Assembly: GCA_036558265.1 (NCBI GenBank)
Contig: DATBFY010000079.1
Span: forward strand, 1-24,679
From: RYN-433 sp036558265
Lineage (GTDB): Bacteria > Planctomycetota > Phycisphaerae > Tepidisphaerales > Tepidisphaeraceae
DNA length: 24,679 bases
Direction: 5' to 3'
Below, piece by piece: positions 12,891 through 20,303 of this stretch. The stretch's first letter is position 1, and each line of letters starts with the position of its first letter. Under the pieces are notes generated by a model. The model was given only the letters and a program-made list of their open reading frames with translations. It was not told where the DNA came from and searched no databases. Both the position numbers and the translations under genes were made by a program.

Positions 12891-15800
12891 TCAGTGCAAC
12901 AGGCTCTTGATCGCCGACTTGGCGAACGGCGACTTGGGCTTGGCGACCGGCGCGACGACTGCCTTGACCGCCGGGGCCGGCTTGGCGGCCGGCTTGGCAG
13001 CAGGCTTGCTCGGCGCCGGGGCCGCGACGGGTGCGCTCAGGCCCAGCGACGCGGCCAGTGATGCCGCGGTCGTGTTGTAGTTTTGCGCCAGCAGCACCAG
13101 GTCGTTGAAATCGACGTTCCCATCGTAGTTGTAATCGCCGGTGGACCACGTCTCGTTGCCGCTGGTGCTGTTGTAATGCTGCGCCAGGGCGACCAGGTCG
13201 TTGAAATCGACCGCCTTGTCCAGCGTGGCGTCGCCGGCGCGGGTGTACAGGATCGTGGCCAGTCCGTTGGCATCGGCGTAGCCCAGGCCGTAGCCGGGAT
13301 GGGTCGCCGCATCGGAACTGTTGATGCCCGGACCGTTCCACGCGCCGCCCGCATAGCCGCTCTTGATCGCGGCGCGGATCAGCGCCGCCGGGCTGGCGCC
13401 GCTGTAGAGCACCCGCACGGTCGCGCCGCTGCCGATGTCCACGGACTGGACCGTCCCCGGCCCGAGCACCGACAGCGCCGACGCCGTGTACACCGCGTTG
13501 GAGACGGCCAGTCGCTCGACGCCGCTGCCCAGCCCAAGCGCCCCGCCGCCCAGGTGCTGCAGGGTCGGGCCCGTGACCCCCAGGGCATCGGACGCGCCGC
13601 CGCCGACCGTCTTGAGCGTGTCGGTTCCGTCCCCGCCGTTGAACGTCGCGCCGCCCGCCGGGATCGGGCTGCCCGCCGAGTAATCCACGGTGAGCGTGTC
13701 GTTCCCGCCCAGGCCGTCGAAGACCAGGTTTCCGGTTTGGGACAGGGGCACCTGCTGCGTCGGCGTGCCGGTCCCGGGCGTGGCCGAGTTGACCCACACG
13801 TCGGCGTTGAGCCCGTCGGCGTTGCGCTTGATGTAGAACGTGTCGTTGCCGGCGGTGCCCTCGACGCTGACCGCGGCGGGCGGTGACAGCGTGACGCTCA
13901 GGTCCTTGAAGACCGCGCTGACCGTATCGCCCGCGGCGCGCGCCTGGCCCGTCACGATCACCTTGAACGGCACGGAGTTGTCCCAGTTGGTAAAGTTGAT
14001 GGTCTGCCCCAGCACGCCGTCCAGGTACATATCCACGGTCGCGTTGGTGCCGCCCAGCGGCGTGTAGACGAGCTTCATGATGTGCTCGCCGGCATCGCCG
14101 GCCGTGTTGTTGAACGCGGCGATGCCGGTTCCGCTCCCACCGCCGGTGACGTTGTACTGCCATCCCGTCTCGCCGACGTTCTGCGAGAAGTGCAGGAACT
14201 GCCCGCCCGGCTGCAACAGCCAGAGGCTCGAGCGCCACGCCGTCCCCGACCCGGCGAGCGATACGCGGTCGACCTGGACCGTCGTCTGCACGCTCGACAG
14301 GAAAGACTGTTTGCTCTCGAGCGAGCTGCCGTACCAGTATTGCGAACTGGTCGTCCCGCCCAGCGTCAGGCCATTGGGGTCTTCCGTCGGGTCGTTGTAG
14401 CCCGCCGGGGCGTTGTTCTCCAGGCCGCGGGTGGTGATATCCCACTTGGTCGTGTCCACGGCGGTTCCGGTGAACGGGTCGGTCAAGCCGCTCAGCGCCG
14501 GGATGGTCTGGGCCACCAGGTTGCTCGCGGGCGTGAAGGCGCCGGCCAACTGGGCGTAGTTCAGCGCCCGCACCCGGTAGAAGTAGGTGGTCAGTGCGGC
14601 GCCGCTCGTATCCGTGAAATTCATCACCGTTCCCGTGCCGGCCGCCCCGGGCACCGATCCGATCGACGTGAAGTTGGTCCCGTCAATCGACCGCTCGACC
14701 AGGTAGCCCAGCTCGCCGGTCGCATTGTCCGTCCACTGCAGGTTGACGGACGATCCGCTCAGCGTGGACGTGAGCGTGCCGGGCGCGCCGGTCGGCCCGG
14801 CCGTCGGCAGCGGCGCCGATGTCACGTTCAGGTTCTTGAATTGCGCCAGCACCTGATCCCCGGTGGCGCGGCCCTGCCCGGTGACGATCACCTTGAACGG
14901 CACCGTGTTGTCCCAGTTCGTGAAATGCACGGTCGTACCCAGGTTGCCGTCGAGGTAGACGTCCACGTCCGCGGCGCTCCCGCCCAGCGGCGTGTAGACG
15001 AGCTTCATGATGTGCTCGCCGTTATCGGGCGCGGCGTTGTTGAACGCGTCGATCGTCACGCCCCCGCCCGTCGCGCTGGCCGTCCCCGACTGGTTGTACT
15101 GCCAGCCGTTCTCGCCGACGTTCTGCGAGAAGTGCACGTACTGCCCGCCGGCGACCGGTTGCAGGATCCAGAGGCTCGCGCGCCATGCCGTGCCGCTGCC
15201 GGCCAGGACCGCCCGATCCACCTCCACCGTCGTCTGCGTCTGCGACAGGAAGAGGTCCCTGCTTTCCAGCGAGCTTCCGTACCAGTATTGCGAGTTGGTC
15301 GTGCCCCCCAGCGTGAGGCCGGACGTTGGATCCTCCGTCGGCGCGTCGTAACCCGCAGGGGCGTTGTTCTCCAGCCCGCGGTTGGTGATGTCCCACTTGT
15401 TGGTATCGACCGCCGACCCGGTGAACGGGTCGCTCAGGCTGCTGACGGCCGCCACCGTGGTCGTGTTGGCGACGTTGGAATACCCGGAGAAGGACTGGTT
15501 GTTGGCCGTGTTGAACGCGCGGACGCGGTAATAAAACTTGGTGCTGGTCGCGTTGGCGTTGTCGTCGAAGAGCACCGTCCCGCCCGACCCGGGCGCCCCC
15601 GGCGCCGTCCCGATCTCCGTGAAGTTTACCCCGTCGGTCGATCGCTCGACGTGGAAGTTGATCTCGTTGTTGGCGTTGTCCTGCCAGGAGAGCGCCACGC
15701 CCAGGCCGCGGGTCGCCGCCGTCGCCACGAGGTTCGACGGCGCCGCCGGGGGCAGCGTGGGCACCGGATCGGCGACCGCGCTGAAGTCCTTGAAGACCGC

Positions 15801-16547
15801 GCTGACGAAATCGCCCACCGCCCGCCCCTGACCGGTCAGGATCACCTTGAACGGCACGGTGTGATCCCAGTTCGAAAAGTGCGCCGTCGGCCCCTGTACC
15901 CCGTCCAGGTACATCGTGATGTCGGCGTTGCTCCCGGTGCCCGGCACGTACATCAGCTTCATCACGTGCTCGCCGCCGTCGTTCGCCACCGCGTTGAACG
16001 CCGCGATCCCCGTCCCGACGCCGCCGGTCGTCTGGTTGTACTGCCACGCCGTCTCGTTCACGTCCTGCGAGAAGTGCAGGAACTGGCCCGTGGCGCCCGG
16101 CTGCAACAGCCAGAGGCTCGATCGCCACGCCGTGCCGGCACCGCTCAGCGACGCGCGGTCCACGCTGACCGTCGTCGTCGCCCGCGAGTCGAACTCGTCG
16201 TGGCTTTCCAGCGATTTTCCATACCAATACGCGGCGGTGGTCGTCCCGCCCAGCGTCAGGCCGCTGGGATCCTCGGTCGGGTCGTTGTAGCCCGCCGGGG
16301 CGTTGTTCTCCAGGCCCCGGTCGGTGATGTCCCATTTGGTCGGATCCACCGCCGGCCCGGTCAGGGGATCGACCAGGGTGTTGATCACGGCCAGCAGGAC
16401 GCGCCCCTCGAGCGCCTCCGCCACCACCCGCGCCGCAGCGCGGTCGACCGCGTCACCCCGCCGCCCCCGCCGCCCGCTTCCGCCTACGTCGTCCGACCGA
16501 TCCGAACGCGCACAACCCGACCGCCATCGTGGCAATACACGCAACAT
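12891..16547 (-). CDS. Giant secreted multidomain protein: LEPR-XLL-like motif, three long repeats, FnIII-like domains, RTX-like region, dockerin
   Basis: 1218 residues from ATG 16547, chosen because GGGAG precedes it; a GTG at 16619 is possible but lacks such a site. An Arg-rich N-terminus leads to LEGRVLL (46-52), like the planctomycete LEPR-XLL motif. Three homologous units of about 200 residues follow at about 60-258, 372-577 and 688-887. Each has KWDIT-RGLENNAPAGY, LTLGGTT, YWYG-SLES, GTAWR-SLW-LQP, HFSQ, MKL-Y and NWD--VPFKV, and is probably a lectin/LamG-like beta sandwich. Fibronectin-III-like domains separate them (about 266-366 and 586-682). Then come GTAGNDTF and GLGGNDTL, as in RTX-type calcium repeats (about 894-1020), and a dockerin (1104-1159) with two DxNxDG/D-type loops and FNDLVALAQHYN-like helices. 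The Pro/Ala/Lys tail ends in SPFAKSAIKSLLH. The role is likely cell-surface or extracellular binding; the ligand is unknown. Confidence 0.8.
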   Translation of the reverse strand: MLRVLPRWRSGCARSDRSDDVGGSGRRGRRGDAVDRAAARVVAEALEGRVLLAVINTLVDPLTGPAVDPTKWDITDRGLENNAPAGYNDPTEDPSGLTLGGTTTAAYWYGKSLESHDEFDSRATTTVSVDRASLSGAGTAWRSSLWLLQPGATGQFLHFSQDVNETAWQYNQTTGGVGTGIAAFNAVANDGGEHVMKLMYVPGTGSNADITMYLDGVQGPTAHFSNWDHTVPFKVILTGQGRAVGDFVSAVFKDFSAVADPVPTLPPAAPSNLVATAATRGLGVALSWQDNANNEINFHVERSTDGVNFTEIGTAPGAPGSGGTVLFDDNANATSTKFYYRVRAFNTANNQSFSGYSNVANTTTVAAVSSLSDPFTGSAVDTNKWDITNRGLENNAPAGYDAPTEDPTSGLTLGGTTNSQYWYGSSLESRDLFLSQTQTTVEVDRAVLAGSGTAWRASLWILQPVAGGQYVHFSQNVGENGWQYNQSGTASATGGGVTIDAFNNAAPDNGEHIMKLVYTPLGGSAADVDVYLDGNLGTTVHFTNWDNTVPFKVIVTGQGRATGDQVLAQFKNLNVTSAPLPTAGPTGAPGTLTSTLSGSSVNLQWTDNATGELGYLVERSIDGTNFTSIGSVPGAAGTGTVMNFTDTSGAALTTYFYRVRALNYAQLAGAFTPASNLVAQTIPALSGLTDPFTGTAVDTTKWDITTRGLENNAPAGYNDPTEDPNGLTLGGTTSSQYWYGSSLESKQSFLSSVQTTVQVDRVSLAGSGTAWRSSLWLLQPGGQFLHFSQNVGETGWQYNVTGGGSGTGIAAFNNTAGDAGEHIMKLVYTPLGGTNATVDMYLDGVLGQTINFTNWDNSVPFKVIVTGQARAAGDTVSAVFKDLSVTLSPPAAVSVEGTAGNDTFYIKRNADGLNADVWVNSATPGTGTPTQQVPLSQTGNLVFDGLGGNDTLTVDYSAGSPIPAGGATFNGGDGTDTLKTVGGGASDALGVTGPTLQHLGGGALGLGSGVERLAVSNAVYTASALSVLGPGTVQSVDIGSGATVRVLYSGASPAALIRAAIKSGYAGGAWNGPGINSSDAATHPGYGLGYADANGLATILYTRAGDATLDKAVDFNDLVALAQHYNSTSGNETWSTGDYNYDGNVDFNDLVLLAQNYNTTAASLAASLGLSAPVAAPAPSKPAAKPAAKPAPAVKAVVAPVAKPKSPFAKSAIKSLLH
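13887..16370 (-). repeat. Three intragenic direct repeats of about 600 bp
   Basis: Approximate copies lie at 15774-16370, 14817-15434 and 13887-14486 within the dockerin-protein gene, separated by two fibronectin-III-like segments. Conservation is visible at the DNA level, for example the sequence encoding RGLENNAPAGY recurs near 16280-16320, 15345-15385 and 14395-14432 with few changes. They arose by internal duplication and could cause assembly collapse. Confidence 0.85.
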
Positions 16548-16917
16548 GTCACGCTCCCGTCGTACCCCGATTGGAAATGACCAACGAGCCCGCGCGGCGC
16601 TCACATTCACGCTCCGCACGCGATGGAGTCAACGAACGGGCCCGAACTTTATTGCAACCATCACAGACACCCTGAGATGCCTTGACAGCATAAGCGAGAG
16701 ACCCGGTCAATTTCCAGAGAATCTTCGGTGCCAAACCACCGACGATCGGGCAAACGTTCGCACGGTCGACGTAAAGAACTTCGGCCCTCCCTCGCGGCTT
16801 ATGTTTTATGTCTTTATGTTTTTACGCCCGCGCCATCGACCGCGACACACCGCACCCACCCCAACAATTCCACCCATCAAATCATCTCCGCGCCCTTTCT
16901 GCGGCGCACTTGCTTCC
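16548..16917. other. Intergenic region upstream of the dockerin-protein gene and downstream of lptD
   Basis: 370 nt, less GC-rich than the genes around it. It should hold the dockerin-gene promoter and the lptD 3' end. I see no convincing promoter pair and no T-tract terminator. A short T-rich stretch at about 16799-16824 repeats TTATGTTT-like words. No RNA gene was recognised. Confidence 0.5.
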
Positions 16918-19900
16918 CTACCGGAACACCTCCTGCAACCGCTCCGACGCCGTTGACGCCGTCCCCAGGCCCTCCGGCCAGACGTTGAAGAACACCCCAC
17001 TCTCGTCGCCGATGTAGTCCACCCGGAACGTGATCGACGCGTACCAGCGGTCGAAGTGGCGGATGAACGAGTAGTTGCTCAACACCTTCTGGTCCGTCCC
17101 GAAGTCAAAGCTCTGCTTGGCGGCCACGATGTACTTGGGCGTGATCTCGTAGTTGATCGCGCCGGTCACCACCACCGAGTGCAGGTCCTTGACCAGGAAC
17201 GTGCCGTCCGCCGCCTGCGGCGCGAACTCGCCCGAGTCGATGTAGCGCACCCCGACGAAGTACCCCAGGCGCTCGTCGCGGCTGGATGCCAGGCCGATCG
17301 ACGCCGTCGAGAGCGTGCGCTCGTCCATGTTGTACTGCGCGTCCGCCAGGATCGCCGTCGTGTCGCTCACCCGCCAGATCGCGTCGGCGTTGATGCTGTT
17401 GCGCGGGATCGACGCCTCGGGAAGCGTGGGGAAGTAAAGCCCGCGGAACGCGACCGGCGACAGCTCGCTGTCCGGCGGCTTGTTGTTGAAGAAGTTCGCC
17501 GACAGGTCCAGCGAGAAGAAGTCCACGCTCCGCCAGCGCCCGGGCCCGCCGCGCTTGGTCTGCCAGCGCTGGTGCAGCGCGAGCTGGATCGCCGTGATGT
17601 CGTTCACCTCGTCGATCGGCTCATCGTACTGCAACAGGTGCTGCCGGTCCATCGATTCGGCGCTGGTGAAGAGGTTCACCTCCGGCTCGATCACGTGGCG
17701 CAGGCGGTGGATGTCCCACAGGTCGCTCCTGGCGGTGTCGTCCACCTTCCAGAAGGCGGTCGTGATCCGTACGCCCGCCCCGGCGAACAGGCGGTCGTTC
17801 GCGGACTCGTTCGGGTCCGGCGACTGCGAGTACCACGTGTACCGCCCGACCACGTAGGGCACGAAGCGGAACTGCCCCAGCGAGAAGGGGTAATCCAGCT
17901 CCTGGCGGAAGTCGCCGCGGTAGGTCACGCGCGTGGGCGTGCCGGTCGTGCCGTACGACGGCAGCCCCGGCGAGTCGCTCGCCCGGAATCCCTCGCGGCG
18001 ACGGATCAACTCCTCCTCCTGCCGCGGGCTGAGCACCACCCCGGGCGCCAGCGGCACCACGATCGGCGCGTTGCTCCCCTGGAAGCGCAGGCCGCCCACC
18101 ACGTTGTCGCTGAAGAACGTCAGTCCGTCCTCCCCGATGCTGTCGCCGATCCGGTGATAGCCCACCTCGGGCACCCGCTCGACCTGCGCCTGCTCCTGCA
18201 TCAGCGTGGACGCGGTCATGAAATCGTTGGGCTGGATGCTGTAAAGCAGCGTGAAGGCTTCGGACTGATCCTGGTGCTTGATGTAGATGGCCGTGTCGAG
18301 CGGGCGCTCTTTCTCCCAGTCGTTGCGGAACCACTCCTCCTGGAACGTGGCGTCCGAGACCAGCGCGCCGGTCAACTGCACCTGCCAGTTGTCCGGGAAG
18401 AAGTGCTGGTGCTCCCACGCCAGGCGATAGCGCAAATCCTGTTCGGGTTCGACGTCGAGCCGCTTGCGGCCCAGGTCGTCCACGCCGTGTTCCTTGACGA
18501 AGTACGATTCCCACTTGCCCTCGAACGCCCACGGCTGCTTGGTCTGCTCGGTGACGAACCCCCCGGCGTAGCGCCCGTCCAGGCCCGCCGCGGGCCCGCG
18601 CTCGTTGAAATAGTCCAGCGACAACTGGGCGTCCACGTCCTGCGGCGGGAGCTTGCCCAGCAGCTCGAACAGTCCCCACTGCGTCCGCATCCCGGTGCCG
18701 AACTTGCTCCCCTGGGAAATCTCGATGTTCCGCAACGCCCCGCCACGCTCGGTAAACGACCCGCCGACGACCGGGAAGTAGAACACGGGTGTCCCGAAGA
18801 CGTCGAACGTCGCGTCATGGCCCACGAACGTCGTCAACGCTCCCTGGGCCGGGTTGCCCGTCTCCACCTGCCGCACGTACGCCTGCTTGAGCCCCAGGTC
18901 GTAACTGGGCGTCGCAAAACTGCTCTGCGTAAGCTTGACCTTGTCGGCGCGGTACTCGCCCTGGGACAACTGCCGGATCGTCCGCGCCCGCACGACGATC
19001 GGGATGCCGCGCTGCGGCTCGACGGTGTGAATCACGGCGTCGGTCAGGATGGCGCGGTCGGTCTCGAAATCGTAATACGCGCGGTTGGCGCTCAGGCGCT
19101 GGTCGGCCTGCTTGGTGTTATTGGGCGTGTGGACGATGCGGACGTCGCCCTCCAGGTAGGCGGCGACGATGGCCTCCTCGACCTTGGTGTACTTCTGGTC
19201 GCGGTCGATCTCCTTCAGGCTGTGCAGGGGGGTGAAGAGGACCGCGCGGTCGGCCTGCATCTCGATGGCCTCGGTGTCGCCGCGGCGCTGGAACAGCTTG
19301 ACGTTCCCCGTGACCACCAGGGCGACTGTGTCCTCGGGGCTCTGCACCGACTCGATGCGGTCGGCCGAGAACGCGACGGGCTGCGTGCGCTTGACCGGCT
19401 GCGTCGCGGCCTGCGTCGTCGCCGGGCCGCCCGCGGGTGTCGTCAGCCAGTTGTCGATCTCCTGGTTGGTCGCGGTCGCTGGGAGGGGCCGCATCGCCTT
19501 GGCGGCCTGGTATAGCTCGGAATTCTGTCCATTGCTGACCTTACGCTGATTGGCCGTTACGCGCACCACGCCGCGGACCGTCGCCGTCACGAACAGCCGG
19601 TCGCCCGTGCGCTGGATCTGCCCCTGCTGGTCGATCGACGCATTGCCGAGCAGCGCGATCTGCGCCTCCTGCTCCTCCAGCACCGCGCCCTTCTGGGGCG
19701 CGATCCAGACCACCGCCCGATCGGCGGACATCTTCGTACGATCCAGTTCGATCGAGACGCCCCCCTCGAGCATGACCACGTTCGCCCCGACCTCGCTCCA
19801 GGTGGTCGCCGCGGGCGCCTGCATGATCAGGTTGTCGTTGACCGGGTTCCCCTCCACCGCCTGCCCCCCCGCGAAACGCGCCGCGCCCGCCACCGCGAGC

Positions 19901-19941
19901 AGGACGATGACGAGCCGACTGGCGATCCGAGCTTGGCGCAC
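16918..19941 (-). CDS. lptD: LPS-assembly protein LptD (OstA/organic solvent tolerance family) outer-membrane barrel
   Basis: 1007 residues from GTG 19941. LptD is the outer-membrane barrel that inserts lipopolysaccharide. The N-terminus is a signal peptide (VRQARIASRL, hydrophobic core, AGGQA cleavage near 28). Two OstA-like beta-jellyroll stretches follow, with phrases such as GANVVMLEGGVSIELDRTKM, SADRAVVWI, VVTGNVKLFQRRG and IEMQADRAVLF. The conserved barrel entry has PVFYFPVVGGSFTERGGALRN and SYDLGL, then many alternating beta-strands ending in WYASITFRVDYIG. The longest frame begins at 20022, but that ATG overlaps the TATAAT promoter, whereas GTG 19941 has GGAAGGAG at 7-nt spacing and begins the signal peptide exactly. 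Its presence implies an asymmetric LPS-type outer membrane or a related export function. Confidence 0.82.
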   Translation of the reverse strand: MRQARIASRLVIVLLAVAGAARFAGGQAVEGNPVNDNLIMQAPAATTWSEVGANVVMLEGGVSIELDRTKMSADRAVVWIAPQKGAVLEEQEAQIALLGNASIDQQGQIQRTGDRLFVTATVRGVVRVTANQRKVSNGQNSELYQAAKAMRPLPATATNQEIDNWLTTPAGGPATTQAATQPVKRTQPVAFSADRIESVQSPEDTVALVVTGNVKLFQRRGDTEAIEMQADRAVLFTPLHSLKEIDRDQKYTKVEEAIVAAYLEGDVRIVHTPNNTKQADQRLSANRAYYDFETDRAILTDAVIHTVEPQRGIPIVVRARTIRQLSQGEYRADKVKLTQSSFATPSYDLGLKQAYVRQVETGNPAQGALTTFVGHDATFDVFGTPVFYFPVVGGSFTERGGALRNIEISQGSKFGTGMRTQWGLFELLGKLPPQDVDAQLSLDYFNERGPAAGLDGRYAGGFVTEQTKQPWAFEGKWESYFVKEHGVDDLGRKRLDVEPEQDLRYRLAWEHQHFFPDNWQVQLTGALVSDATFQEEWFRNDWEKERPLDTAIYIKHQDQSEAFTLLYSIQPNDFMTASTLMQEQAQVERVPEVGYHRIGDSIGEDGLTFFSDNVVGGLRFQGSNAPIVVPLAPGVVLSPRQEEELIRRREGFRASDSPGLPSYGTTGTPTRVTYRGDFRQELDYPFSLGQFRFVPYVVGRYTWYSQSPDPNESANDRLFAGAGVRITTAFWKVDDTARSDLWDIHRLRHVIEPEVNLFTSAESMDRQHLLQYDEPIDEVNDITAIQLALHQRWQTKRGGPGRWRSVDFFSLDLSANFFNNKPPDSELSPVAFRGLYFPTLPEASIPRNSINADAIWRVSDTTAILADAQYNMDERTLSTASIGLASSRDERLGYFVGVRYIDSGEFAPQAADGTFLVKDLHSVVVTGAINYEITPKYIVAAKQSFDFGTDQKVLSNYSFIRHFDRWYASITFRVDYIGDESGVFFNVWPEGLGTASTASERLQEVFR

Positions 19942-20020
19942 CCACAGACTCCTTCCCGCGACGGCCGGCGCGTGCCTGCGTGCGTCCTCGCGCGCCGCGG
20001 CGCGCCGTGCCGCGTGGGGC

Positions 20021-20048
20021 ATTATAAAAGCGCCCGGAAGACCGTCAA
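20021..20048 (-). promoter_or_regulatory. Sigma-70-type promoter of lptD
   Basis: On the minus strand TTGACG (20043-20048) and a perfect TATAAT (20021-20026) are separated by 16 nt, the best promoter in the window. The predicted start near 20014 leaves a leader of about 73 nt before the GTG at 19941. Confidence 0.8.
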
Positions 20049-20303
20049 TTCACGCGACCGCTTGACGCGCGACGCGCACGCGCGATCCGCACGGCTTTCG
20101 ACTTGCCACCCCTTCGCGCCGCGACTGAAAGACAACGCCGACGACCGCCCCCCTTGGGGGGTGGCGCCTGCAAGCTCTCAGGCTTGCCAGCGGCGATCCA
20201 TCAAAACGCGCAAGAAGAAAGCCCGGTCGGTGGTCGACCGGGCTTGCTTCCGTTGGGAAAACGCGTGTCTTGCGTGATCGCGCGCGACGCGCTCCGCGCG
20301 CGA
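20049..20303. other. Intergenic region between lptD and htrA
   Basis: Apart from the lptD leader and promoter (19942-20048) and the htrA terminator, no gene is seen. It holds a CCCCCC-TT-GGGGGG palindrome (20148-20161), a distant inverted repeat (GCCACCCC 20105-20112, GGGGTGGC 20158-20165) and a GCAAGC/GCTTGC hairpin (20170-20187) whose surroundings resemble 22889-22915. Confidence 0.5.
20211..20244 (-). terminator. Rho-independent terminator of htrA
   Basis: AGCCCGGTCG (20220-20229) pairs perfectly with CGACCGGGCT (20235-20244) around a 5-nt loop, and on the minus strand is followed by TTTCTTCTT. It lies about 60 nt past the htrA stop codon. Confidence 0.82.

Noticed and set aside
12891..16547. 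CRISPR-like or tandem-repeat array in the dockerin gene region
   Set aside because: The repeats are about 600-bp coding modules with diverged spacers that encode folded domains, not short identical repeats.
14082..16580. 832-codon plus-strand open frame antisense to the dockerin protein
   Set aside because: It repeats only because the sense gene repeats; composition is low-complexity Arg/Val/His and no domain is visible.
17056..19515. 819-codon plus-strand open frame antisense to lptD
   Set aside because: It mirrors lptD, has arginine/valine/histidine-rich composition typical of antisense frames in GC-rich DNA, and shows no recognisable domain or ribosome site.
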